From positions 1-32,257 of the forward strand of contig JAGCNL010000022.1 in the NCBI GenBank assembly GCA_017645945.1: a stretch of 32,257 bases of DNA, in the 5' to 3' direction. The stretch is from Salinivirgaceae bacterium. Lineage in GTDB: Bacteria > Bacteroidota > Bacteroidia > Bacteroidales > SZUA-534. Below, piece after piece: positions 6,937 through 14,712 of the stretch; the first letter of the stretch is position 1, and every line of letters begins with the position of its first letter. Below the pieces are notes generated by a model that saw only the letters and a program-made list of their open reading frames with translations, made no database searches and was not told where the DNA came from. The position numbers and the translations under genes are program-made.

Positions 6937-7749
6937 ATGAAAAAATGGATGTGGATATTAGTTTTTTTATTGGTAGCAGTTATAGCTCTGTTAATACCTT
7001 ATAATTGTTGGCTTAATGGTCAAAATGTATTTTCTAATTACCATTTTATAAATGTTTGTGCTGGCAAAGGTTTGTCTTATGGTGAGTTAGGCGATTTTGT
7101 CGGAGGAATTATTGGAACTGTAGTCGCTGGTATTGCTTGCATTATGGTTTATTTAACCTATAAAAGTCAAAGTGAATTAACTGAAAAGCAACAATTTGAA
7201 TCAACATTTTTCAATCTTATTCGCATACATAAAGAGTGTTTGGAAGCTATTAAAACCTTCCATTATATACCGTTTGATTACAATTCTCAAACACAGGAAG
7301 ATGAGCAAAGGATTGTAATGATTCCTTCTAAATACGTATCCAAAGAGTTAACTAATGATGAAATTAAAGAAATAGAAAGTTTGACAGAACATTTGCAAGG
7401 TGAGGAAGCTATGCTTGTTGATTATGGAAAAGATGATTTTATGCAAAAATACTACCATTCCCCGTGGTTCAACAGTATATGTATGATTTTGCAATACCTG
7501 AAAGACAATAAGAAAAATGAGAAAAGCTTTTATACTAAATACTTTTACTCTCAAATAACAAGACCTGAATGGTGGTTCTTGTATGCAATTTTTCAAAATA
7601 AAGAAAAGTTAGATTCTGACACAGAGCATTTTAACAATTATGTTGCATTGGCTTCTGATATGCATTTGTTTGAGTTCGGGTACTATTACATAGTTGAGAA
7701 AAGCAGCAACATAAAACGTGATAAAATCTACGAAAAAAACGATTTTTAA
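6937..7749 (+). CDS. Putative phage abortive infection protein (AbiC-like membrane protein)
   Basis: A 270-residue protein with two predicted membrane segments, residues 4-22 and about 48-70. The second, GDFVGGIIGTVVAGIACIMV, followed by YLTYKSQSELTEKQQFESTFFNLIRIHKE, is the signature of the putative AbiC-like family (PF16872). The rest is soluble, helical and charged, with NSICMILQYLKDNKKNEKSF and a QITRPEWWFLYAIF segment that also fits the family. Proteins of this group are annotated as phage abortive infection, but the mechanism is unknown. It lies 14 bases after the DUF2971 gene and has the same AT-rich character. Its stop at 7747-7749 is only 13 bases before the ATG of the large surface-protein gene, so read-through into that gene is possible. 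Confidence 0.7.
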   Translation: MKKWMWILVFLLVAVIALLIPYNCWLNGQNVFSNYHFINVCAGKGLSYGELGDFVGGIIGTVVAGIACIMVYLTYKSQSELTEKQQFESTFFNLIRIHKECLEAIKTFHYIPFDYNSQTQEDEQRIVMIPSKYVSKELTNDEIKEIESLTEHLQGEEAMLVDYGKDDFMQKYYHSPWFNSICMILQYLKDNKKNEKSFYTKYFYSQITRPEWWFLYAIFQNKEKLDSDTEHFNNYVALASDMHLFEFGYYYIVEKSSNIKRDKIYEKNDF

Positions 7750-7762
7750 ATACCGTTGTCCT

Positions 7763-10700
7763 ATGAAACGTATATTTATAACCCTTTCATTTATAGTGCT
7801 TATCGTAGCAAACGCTTTGGCTCAAACTTTTACTGTTGACGGTCTGAACTACACCATTATAGATGGCACTACCAACGTTTCTGTTGCCAAAGGTTCAACC
7901 GAACTCACGGGAGAACTTTCAATTCCAATAACAGTAGAAAACGATGGAATAATTTATAACGTTACTAATATTGTGGCTGATGCATTTAAAGATTGTGGCA
8001 ATTTAATAACAGTAATAGTTCCAAACTCTGTTACCAATATAGGTTTAGGTGCTTTCAGTGGTTGTTCGTCATTGGTGTCAATTTCTTTGCCATTTGTGGG
8101 TGACAAAGCGCAATCCGCCACAGACAATTCTCAACAACCTTTGGGACATATTTTTGGCACAAATACCTACTTCGGGGGAACCGCAACTCAACAATATTAC
8201 AGGCCATCCAGTGGTGGTGTTTTTTATCCCACAAACTATTACATTCCAACAACGCTGAAAACAGTGATTATTACAGGAAGCAACTACTTGCCACACAGAG
8301 CGTTTTACAATTGCAACGGCCTAACATCAATTGGCATACCTAATTCGGTTACGTACATCGGCGACTATGCCTTCGAGAAATGCGAACATCTTAATATCTA
8401 TTGTGCTATGGAAATAGGTAGCAAACCTGCGGGGTGGAACAATAGCCGTATTTCTTCTAATTGTTGTGTGTTCTGGGGTTCTAAATTCGATGGCGATTTT
8501 GCATACCGTGTAACAAATAATGAACTATATGAGGCTGAAATTATAGGATATTTGGGGAATGACAGCATAGTCGAGATTCCCAATGAAATCGCCATTAATG
8601 TCTACACAAAGTGCAAAGTAACCAGTATTTCGGCAAACGCATTCCACTATCATACTAATATGACGAAAATCATCATTTCCAATACAGTGAAAAGCATTGG
8701 AAACAGTGCGTTCTACGAATGCACAGGGTTATCCGCAGCAAATATCGGTTATTCGGTCGAAAACATTGGCAGTGATGCGTTCAATGGTTGTACAGGGCTG
8801 ACATCGATTGTGCTTCCGATTTCATTGACAACAATTGGCGATGGTGCATTTACTAATTGTTACAATATTGAGTCAATGAATATAAAATGCCTGACACCGC
8901 CAACAATTAATTCACAAACTTTCCTGTCTGTTGACAAAAATATTCCTGTTTTTGTGACGTGCGGGAATGCAAAAGTATATAAATCAACAGATTATTGGAA
9001 AGATTTTGTAACATTTATTGATAACGAAATTCCTTATACGATTGAAGCCAAATCAGATAATGTGGCTATGGGCAATGTAACTATTCGGCAACAGCCTACG
9101 TGTAGTAATACTAATGCTATAATTGAAGCCACTGGCACTAACGGTTTCATTTTCAGCCATTGGAACGATGGTAACACGGAGAATCCGCGCACAGTTGCTG
9201 TTACACAAGATTCGGTTCTCACTGCATTTTTCGAGAAAAATGTTACCGCCAACATTTCAAGTAGCGATAATGTAATGGGTTACACTTCAAACAATACTAC
9301 TTATTTCAAGTATGGCGAAACAATAACTGTCAGTGCAATAGCAAATTATGGCCATCATTTTACACAGTGGAGCGATGGTGTAACCGATAATCCACGTACA
9401 ATCACATTAACAAGTGATGTCGAATTTCAAGCTCAATTTGCTGTAAATCAATATCGGATTACTTTAAAGTCAAATAATCCAGCAAAAGGAAGTGTGTCGG
9501 GTAACGGAACATTCAACTACAACACAACAAACACCATAACTGCTACAGCTAACCCAGATTGTCTTTTTGTATGTTGGAGTGACAGTATTACAGACAACCC
9601 CCGTCGATTGAAACTCTTGAAAGACACCACATTAGTTGCCTCATTTGTAAATAAATACAACAAACTGCAGATATCAAGCAACAATACTGCAATGGGTTCC
9701 GTTTCTGGCGGTGGCTCAATAATGTATTCTTCGCAGGCTAAAATTACAGCCACACCTGCTTCCCATCATCATTTTGTAAGTTGGTCTGATGGCAATTGCC
9801 AAAACCCGCGCACATTGCAAGTCGTAAGCGATACGCAATTAGTGGCCACTTTTGCAATTGATAGTTTCACCGTTGCAGCCACAAGCCGTACCGAGGAGTT
9901 TGGCACGGTGAACGGCGGCGGGCTGTACGCCTATGGCACGGTCGTTGAGGTGAAAGCGGTGCCAAATCCGCATTACCATTTCACTGGTTGGAGTAATGGT
10001 GTCAAAACAATATCACAAGAATTAGTGGTTGAACAAGATATGGCTTTCAGCGCCGAGTTTGCAATCGACAGCCACAGGCTTCAGGTTGCATCCGCCGACA
10101 GCGCAAAAGGAACAGTCACAGGTTCAGGCAATTACGATTATGGGCAGCAGATAACGGTTTCGGCCACAGCCGCCGCAGGTTGCTACTTCACAGGCTGGAG
10201 CGATGGCACAACGGCCAACCCGCGCATCATCACCATTGAGAGCGATACCACGGTGGTGGCCAACTTCGAGCAAATGCTGGAGTTCAGCATCACTGTTGTG
10301 CCGTCAGACACGGCGCGAGGCACAGTAAGCGGCTCTGGCAAATACGTTAGCGGCACCGAGGCCACGCTGTCAGCCACACCGCGCCAGCACTACCTTTTTA
10401 GCCAATGGAGCGATGGCCGCACCGATAACCCGCGCACCATCCGCGTCATAGCCGATGCAACTTACAAGGCGGTTTTTGTTCCCGAGCAGTACAATGTGGT
10501 TCTCTCGCAGAATAATGCCGATATGGGAATGGTGTCGGGCAGTGGCGTTTACAGTTACGGCGATATGGTGAGCTGTCTTGCCAAACCCTATCAGAACTAC
10601 CATTTTGTGCAGTGGAGCAACGGTGAAACCGCCAACCCTTACGAGTTCTCAATTTCAGACAATCAGATTCTTACGGCATATTTCGCCGCTGGTGCCGTCA

Positions 10701-10939
10701 CCGCCATTGAGGATGAGGCCACCGCAGAACCAATAATTTATGCCGTTGGCAAAATCATTATTGTTGAGAATGCCACCAACGAAATTTTGGTTTATGATGC
10801 AATGGGAAAATTGGTAGGCCGTGCTGGTAGAGACGTGCCATGGCGCGTCTCTACGGGAACGCTGACAATAACCGTCAATGTTTCAGGTGTTTACATTGTA
10901 AAAACAGGGAATGTGGTGATGAGGGTTGTGGTGGAATGA
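7763..10939 (+). CDS. Large secreted surface protein: BspA-type LRR, InlB-B repeats, T9SS-like sorting tail
   Basis: A 1058-residue secreted protein. The start at 7763 is chosen because the protein then begins with MKRIFITLSF and a clean signal peptide ending at ALAQ; an in-frame start at 7718 would overlap the previous gene and spoil the signal. Residues about 60-410 hold BspA-type leucine-rich repeats (IPNSVTYIGDYAFEKC, ISNTVKSIGNSAFYEC, IGSDAFNGCTGLTSIVLP). Residues about 424-975 hold eight divergent InlB-B-type repeats of about 69 residues, each with a G.V.G.G..Y start and an FT.WSDG.T.NPR turn. The C-terminal 75 residues (VYDAMGKLVG..., VSGVYIVK...) resemble a T9SS type A sorting domain. 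The 5' half is AT-rich and the 3' part GC-rich, as if assembled from two sources. A palindromic element lies inside the tail and encodes part of it. Confidence 0.85.
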   Translation: MKRIFITLSFIVLIVANALAQTFTVDGLNYTIIDGTTNVSVAKGSTELTGELSIPITVENDGIIYNVTNIVADAFKDCGNLITVIVPNSVTNIGLGAFSGCSSLVSISLPFVGDKAQSATDNSQQPLGHIFGTNTYFGGTATQQYYRPSSGGVFYPTNYYIPTTLKTVIITGSNYLPHRAFYNCNGLTSIGIPNSVTYIGDYAFEKCEHLNIYCAMEIGSKPAGWNNSRISSNCCVFWGSKFDGDFAYRVTNNELYEAEIIGYLGNDSIVEIPNEIAINVYTKCKVTSISANAFHYHTNMTKIIISNTVKSIGNSAFYECTGLSAANIGYSVENIGSDAFNGCTGLTSIVLPISLTTIGDGAFTNCYNIESMNIKCLTPPTINSQTFLSVDKNIPVFVTCGNAKVYKSTDYWKDFVTFIDNEIPYTIEAKSDNVAMGNVTIRQQPTCSNTNAIIEATGTNGFIFSHWNDGNTENPRTVAVTQDSVLTAFFEKNVTANISSSDNVMGYTSNNTTYFKYGETITVSAIANYGHHFTQWSDGVTDNPRTITLTSDVEFQAQFAVNQYRITLKSNNPAKGSVSGNGTFNYNTTNTITATANPDCLFVCWSDSITDNPRRLKLLKDTTLVASFVNKYNKLQISSNNTAMGSVSGGGSIMYSSQAKITATPASHHHFVSWSDGNCQNPRTLQVVSDTQLVATFAIDSFTVAATSRTEEFGTVNGGGLYAYGTVVEVKAVPNPHYHFTGWSNGVKTISQELVVEQDMAFSAEFAIDSHRLQVASADSAKGTVTGSGNYDYGQQITVSATAAAGCYFTGWSDGTTANPRIITIESDTTVVANFEQMLEFSITVVPSDTARGTVSGSGKYVSGTEATLSATPRQHYLFSQWSDGRTDNPRTIRVIADATYKAVFVPEQYNVVLSQNNADMGMVSGSGVYSYGDMVSCLAKPYQNYHFVQWSNGETANPYEFSISDNQILTAYFAAGAVTAIEDEATAEPIIYAVGKIIIVENATNEILVYDAMGKLVGRAGRDVPWRVSTGTLTITVNVSGVYIVKTGNVVMRVVVE
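10827..10854 (+). repeat. REP-like palindrome inside the surface-protein gene
   Basis: GTAGAGACG (10827-10835) faces CGTCTCTAC (10846-10854) around a centre with GCCATGGC, almost a perfect 28-bp palindrome. It is read in frame as part of the C-terminal domain (the GRDVPWRVST residues). The same element lies at 15009-15036. Confidence 0.85.
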
Positions 10940-10964
10940 TTAATTGGTAAATATTTGATATTGT

Positions 10965-10994
10965 GGTAGAGACGTCATAATATGGCATCTCTAC
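10965..10994 (+). repeat. REP-like palindrome downstream of the surface-protein gene
   Basis: GTAGAGACG (10965-10973) faces CATCTCTAC (10986-10994), the same arms as the intragenic copy with one change. It lies 26 bases after the stop codon and could act as a 3' hairpin, though no long T tract follows. Confidence 0.8.
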
Positions 10995-11112
10995 TGCGTT
11001 TAATTCAAATTACAAAAAGTTGGCGCCTGCGGCGTCGCATCAAGCATAATCCATACCCGATACGATTTGACGCTATTCTGTATTAGGGGTGAAATTTGTC
11101 GGGTATTGCATT

Positions 11113-12078
11113 TTATATTGTTAAATAACTGGGTTTCTTTAATCTATTATAGAAATCAGATAATTCTTTTTTCTCCACATCATCCGAGTTACATATTATC
11201 TGAAAATGAGATTGAGCATACAAACGTTGAATGTTAATGCCCATATTTCTCAGATTAGAAATGATATTCAATCTTGATTTGTCGTCTCTCGTAAAGACGG
11301 TGATATATTGTTTTTTGTCGTCGGCAATTGACTCACCTTCTGATATTTGTTTAAAAAATCTGTCAAAATAACTATAGTCGATACTGCCAAAAGACAAACC
11401 AAATATTACTATTTCCTCGGCCGCAGTCAGCGCATTATACAGATTGTGAGAGCGGTAATATCTGCTCGAAGATTTATGAAAGATTTCATATCCTTTTCGC
11501 AGCGGCGTTTCATCAACCCCTAAAATAATTGTGCCTTCAGAAACATTGCCGTGAAGATGATAGTATTTAAAATCTTGGGTAATGCCTAACCGCTTTGCCA
11601 ACGCAATCAGATTGGTGTAGTTAAACGAGTATATGTTTTCAAAATAGCCATTTTCAATAACTGCCGAAAGAACATTTTTCGCCCTACAATCTTTGTTGAT
11701 TTCCGAATTGTTTTGAATGTCTAAAATGTAGTTATTCAGTGAATTGTGAAGTTTGTTGAAATAAGCGACATTTTGTTCCACCATTCCTTGTACTTCGTTT
11801 CTGGTGTCATAATTAGTTTCTCCCGTTCGCTCATTTTTAGTATACGCCAACAATTCTTTTTCAAGGTCAAACCAATTTTCTTTGTCTTTGGCACTCTGAA
11901 TGAATTTATCCAACATTGGCAGTTTCGGGTAAGACACTTTTACTAGACCATTGTCGTTTGCAACAGCTTTGTCTTTTGTGGCTGAAGGCCAAAACGACGA
12001 TTTTGTAAAATCAGAATACCTTGTCTTCAATCCTAAATCAATATCAAATCCATTCCCTATGACAAATACATTACTCAT
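11113..12078 (-). CDS. abiH: AbiH family abortive infection protein
   Basis: A 321-residue protein of the AbiH family (PF14253), named after a lactococcal phage abortive infection gene. The hallmark is at the N-terminus: VFVIGNGFDIDLGLKTRYSDF, with the GNGFD..LGL motif at residues 8-17. Further family-like stretches are WFDLEKELLAY, FENIYSFNYTN, YYHLHGNVSEGTIILGVDE and VIFGLSFGSIDYSYFDRFF, consistent with a SIR2-like nucleotide-binding fold. It is presumably cytosolic, with no membrane segment. A role in phage defence is known only for some family members. It is the first gene of a minus-strand row with an Mrr-like nuclease and a Fic gene. A 31-bp segment 19-49 bases before its ATG is repeated near the 5' end of the nuclease gene, which suggests shared control or a duplication. 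Confidence 0.85.
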   Translation of the reverse strand: MSNVFVIGNGFDIDLGLKTRYSDFTKSSFWPSATKDKAVANDNGLVKVSYPKLPMLDKFIQSAKDKENWFDLEKELLAYTKNERTGETNYDTRNEVQGMVEQNVAYFNKLHNSLNNYILDIQNNSEINKDCRAKNVLSAVIENGYFENIYSFNYTNLIALAKRLGITQDFKYYHLHGNVSEGTIILGVDETPLRKGYEIFHKSSSRYYRSHNLYNALTAAEEIVIFGLSFGSIDYSYFDRFFKQISEGESIADDKKQYITVFTRDDKSRLNIISNLRNMGINIQRLYAQSHFQIICNSDDVEKKELSDFYNRLKKPSYLTI

Positions 12079-12096
12079 ACTGTTTTCTTATTGCCC

Positions 12097-12127
12097 CATC
12101 CTCGCCAAAAGCAAAGACTGTAATTCT
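12097..12127 (-). repeat. 31-bp direct repeat, copy before abiH
   Basis: This 31-base stretch matches 13042-13072 with one mismatch and contains, on the minus strand, ACAGTCTTTGCTTTTGGC. It lies 19-49 bases before the ATG of abiH. It may be a shared promoter/operator or the trace of a duplicated 5' end. Confidence 0.85.
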
Positions 12128-12202
12128 TGATAATACCATTAAAGCATGGCATGTCTTATTTTTCAAAAGACATGTTATAAAAGTAGATAATTATTTATCA
12201 TA

Positions 12203-13141
12203 CTAGTTTGGTTGTATTACATTTAAAGGAAAGGCTTTTAATAAAAAGAACTTCATCTTTTCGATATTCTTGTCAATCATATTGTCTGGGCTAAATAGCA
12301 CAGCAAAGAGAATAAAACGCTTAAATTCTCTATACAAAGTTACTTCAGTGCATGGGTATTTCTTTGATTTAAACACCCTTATTCTAATGGAATCTGAGCA
12401 GATTTCTTGTATTATCCCATCTTTATCTGCATCCAATAAATCGGCATTTTGCCAGGCTACCAATTCGTCCAATGTTCCTATTTCACAATCTTTATCCCAA
12501 AAGTTAATGTATGCCCATTCTTTATTCAGAGCAGCCTCCTCAAATGAGTAGCCCCTCCTATACAACGACGCGACCATATTATTTCTTCGTGTGCCATCAA
12601 TTATCCAACAAAATGGGGCAAAAGCAATCACACCATATTTCCCTGCGTATGGGATTGCCGTTTCATTCTGAAACATACTTAATTCATGCAAGTTCAGAAT
12701 ATCAACCTCGACATTGTCTTCTCCATAGTGAGCTCTGTTTATAGCCGATTTTGAGAAGCCCTTCTCTGAAATGATAATGCCCTTATCTGCGCCTACATCT
12801 TTTACCATACCGATAAAAGATTCTACGGTTTTTATGTCAACTTTCTTGTTATACTTTTTTGAATCAATGATTATCAATTGGCCTTGTTGGTCACGTACCT
12901 GAATATCAATCTGTCTCTTCCGTTTTGAAAAAAGGCCGTCGACATAAATATTATGCTGTATTTCGCAATGGGAAAATATGCGTTTGCATTCTCTGAAAGC
13001 TAAAACCTCATATTCTTTCCAATCTATACTCATGCCATTTGCATCCTTGCCAAAAGCAAAGACTGTAATTCTGTTAATTCCAAAATTACTTCTATTTTCA
13101 ATTAATAAAAAATTGTATTCAACATTCTGATGAAATATCAT
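12203..13141 (-). CDS. Mrr-like restriction endonuclease-fold protein
   Basis: A 312-residue protein whose residues about 40-140 fit the PD-(D/E)XK fold of Mrr-type restriction enzymes: WKEYEVLAFRECKRIF with E45, RKRQIDIQV with D79, IIIDSKKYNKKVD with D93 and K95, then VESFIGMVKDVGADKGIIIS and GFSKSAINRA. An Mrr-like enzyme would cut DNA, perhaps modified or foreign DNA; the substrate is unknown. The C-terminal half (IAFAPFCWIIDGTRRNNMVA onward) is not recognised and could be a specificity or partner domain. Two starts are possible: the ATG at 13141, preceded by AAGG at good spacing, and an ATG at 13033 that removes 36 atypical residues, some of which are encoded by the 31-bp repeat also found before abiH. 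I keep the longer form but am unsure. Confidence 0.7.
   Translation of the reverse strand: MIFHQNVEYNFLLIENRSNFGINRITVFAFGKDANGMSIDWKEYEVLAFRECKRIFSHCEIQHNIYVDGLFSKRKRQIDIQVRDQQGQLIIIDSKKYNKKVDIKTVESFIGMVKDVGADKGIIISEKGFSKSAINRAHYGEDNVEVDILNLHELSMFQNETAIPYAGKYGVIAFAPFCWIIDGTRRNNMVASLYRRGYSFEEAALNKEWAYINFWDKDCEIGTLDELVAWQNADLLDADKDGIIQEICSDSIRIRVFKSKKYPCTEVTLYREFKRFILFAVLFSPDNMIDKNIEKMKFFLLKAFPLNVIQPN
13042..13072 (-). repeat. 31-bp direct repeat, copy at the nuclease gene 5' end
   Basis: Matches 12097-12127 with one mismatch. If the nuclease starts at 13033 this copy is 9-39 bases upstream of the start; if it starts at 13141 the copy is coding (RITVFAFGKD). Confidence 0.85.
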
Positions 13142-13263
13142 TCATACCTTCCCTTTATCGGTATAAAATAATAAGCCAGCAAGTTCAGTAACTTTCAAAT
13201 TGCGGTTGCAGCACAGGTCTGATATAGTCGCCAAAACGTGGTGGTTCATTTTCTGTTCTTTCT

Positions 13264-13298
13264 AATTCTTTCCAATTCTTTAAACATTGGAAAGAATT
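13264..13298. repeat. Palindromic element, copy downstream of fic
   Basis: AATTCTTTCCAAT (13264-13276) pairs with ATTGGAAAGAATT (13286-13298) around a nine-base loop. It overlaps the fic stop codon by two bases. Close relatives lie at 14647-14677 and 14719-14753, on the other side of fic. Confidence 0.85.
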
Positions 13299-14607
13299 AT
13301 TTTAAAATTGGTTTGACGGCGTCTTCAAATTTATCACTTCTCACATAACCTCTCTTAACTTTATTAAAGGCAAACTCATTGATAAGGCCACGGCTAACAA
13401 GTCCCATAATGTCAACTTTGGCTGTTGTGGCACTAATAAAGAATTTGCTTTGAATGTCTTTGACGGTGATAACTTCCTTGGGGTTGTCAACAAACATTTT
13501 GATAATTTGAGCTTGACGGTCATTAATGTCGCCTAATTGCAAGAATGTGTTCGCCGCCATCTTTTCTTCCTGTTTCCGTTTAAGATAACCTTGTAATTGT
13601 TTGAAAGAGATGTCTAACACTCGCAGATTATATGATACGAAATAGCCAATATCATTATTATCAGCTTCGGCATATAGGAACGATTTCTCATATGACTTTT
13701 TCGATTTGGCAATAACTCTCGATATAGAAAGATATTCCGTCAGCCAATATTTCTGCTTCAGCATATACCAATAAAAGAGAGCCCTGGCCGTTCTTCCGTT
13801 CCCATCAGCAAATGGGTGCATATAGGCAATCATAAAATGTATGATAATACCGCGAATAATGGGATGGATAAAGATTTTAGGTTTCTCTTCATTGAAGAAT
13901 TTGCATAAATCATTCACGAACGCAGGTATTTCAGTATAGGAAGGTGGACAATGTACTATTTCGTGAGTAATTTCATTTTCCACAACCACATCGTCATTTG
14001 TACGGAATCTGCCAGCGTCTTCCTGATTGTCCAATGTGTTTTCTGTCATAAGTCTATGAATATGCTGCAACAATTCCATTGTCAATGGTGTGTCTTGGTT
14101 TTGCACAACAAACTGGATGGTCTGATAGTTGTTGGCTATCATTTGTTGCGACTTATCTTTAGGTGTCATTTTCTTTCGAAGCATATCCTTCGCTACCTGA
14201 CGAGTTGTTGCAGCCCCTTCCATTTGACTGGAAAATATGGCCTCTTCCATCAATGAACTAACCAAATACCGTTCTTTACTATCTTCTGGAATGATAGTAT
14301 TTGTGCCCCAAAAGCCGCCAAAATTCATATCAAATTCGTGGCACATACGTTGCATTTGGTTTGTAATGCCAAACTTAATTCCATATTTGTTCCATACACG
14401 AATCGTATTTCTCATTCGTGATGCTTTTACATAAGCCCACAATTTCTTTGAAGAGCAGTTCTTGGGACACTTTTTATATTTTACGGTATCCCAATATTCG
14501 TATTCTTCATTAATTCTATCGACAAGGATTGAAATGTCCTCATTAAGTGGGGTTGTCAATGCCTCAAAGAGTTCATCGTTTTCAATCTTTGGTGGTGTTT
14601 CTATCAT
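13297..14607 (-). CDS. fic: Fic family protein (class II, N-terminal inhibitory helix)
   Basis: A 436-residue Fic protein. The catalytic loop is canonical: HPFADGNGRTAR at residues 264-275 (HxFx(D/E)GNGRxxR), so it should transfer AMP or a related nucleotide group to a target protein. The self-inhibitory motif is on the N-terminal side (SSQMEG, S126 to E130-G131), which makes it a class II Fic. The last ~70 residues form a winged helix (ITVKDIQSKFFISATTAKVD), a DNA-binding type tail that could serve autoregulation. The start is placed at the ATG at 14607; six codons upstream there is only a TTG. A TAnnTTTG box lies 25 bases before the start, between two dyads. The target is unknown; Fic proteins act in toxin-antitoxin, stress and phage-defence settings, and the neighbours here are AbiH and an Mrr-like nuclease. 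Confidence 0.9.
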   Translation of the reverse strand: MIETPPKIENDELFEALTTPLNEDISILVDRINEEYEYWDTVKYKKCPKNCSSKKLWAYVKASRMRNTIRVWNKYGIKFGITNQMQRMCHEFDMNFGGFWGTNTIIPEDSKERYLVSSLMEEAIFSSQMEGAATTRQVAKDMLRKKMTPKDKSQQMIANNYQTIQFVVQNQDTPLTMELLQHIHRLMTENTLDNQEDAGRFRTNDDVVVENEITHEIVHCPPSYTEIPAFVNDLCKFFNEEKPKIFIHPIIRGIIIHFMIAYMHPFADGNGRTARALFYWYMLKQKYWLTEYLSISRVIAKSKKSYEKSFLYAEADNNDIGYFVSYNLRVLDISFKQLQGYLKRKQEEKMAANTFLQLGDINDRQAQIIKMFVDNPKEVITVKDIQSKFFISATTAKVDIMGLVSRGLINEFAFNKVKRGYVRSDKFEDAVKPILK

Positions 14608-14614
14608 AAACAAT

Positions 14615-14629
14615 ACTGTTAACAACAGT
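14615..14629. promoter_or_regulatory. 15-bp dyad at the predicted fic transcription start
   Basis: ACTGTT-AAC-AACAGT is a perfect dyad located between the fic ATG and its -7 box, covering the expected start of transcription. This is a typical place for an operator. Confidence 0.45.
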
Positions 14630-14631
14630 TA

Positions 14632-14639
14632 CAAATATA
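14632..14639 (-). promoter_or_regulatory. Candidate -7 box of fic
   Basis: On the minus strand this reads TATATTTG, an exact TAnnTTTG match, with a leader of about 19 bases to the ATG. No clear -33 TTTG was found; a palindromic element (14647-14677) occupies that region. Confidence 0.5.
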
Positions 14640-14646
14640 AGAAAAA

Positions 14647-14677
14647 CTTTCCAATCTTGAATAAATTGGAAAGAATT
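14647..14677. repeat. Palindromic element, copy upstream of fic
   Basis: TTTCCAAT (14648-14655) pairs with ATTGGAAA (14665-14672), and GAATT follows as in the other two copies. It overlies the -33 region of fic. Confidence 0.7.
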
Positions 14678-14712
14678 GGAATAAATTTGGTCCTAATCCT
14701 AACTGTGCATAA

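Larger units (their letters stand above)
10791..11010 (+). repeat. 220-bp direct repeat, left copy
   Basis: This segment, covering the last 149 bases of the surface-protein gene and 71 bases beyond it, recurs at 14973-15192 without gaps. I count 10 mismatches in 220 by eye. The offset is 4182 bases, and the three minus-strand defence-type genes lie between the copies. Confidence 0.95.

Noticed and set aside
7718..7762. Upstream start of the large surface protein
   Set aside because: It would add 15 polar residues before the signal peptide and overlap the AbiC-like gene.
14330..14343. 14-base match to the core of the phased repeat
   Set aside because: It lies inside fic and codes for ordinary residues (CHEFD); single copy, no phasing, so coincidence.
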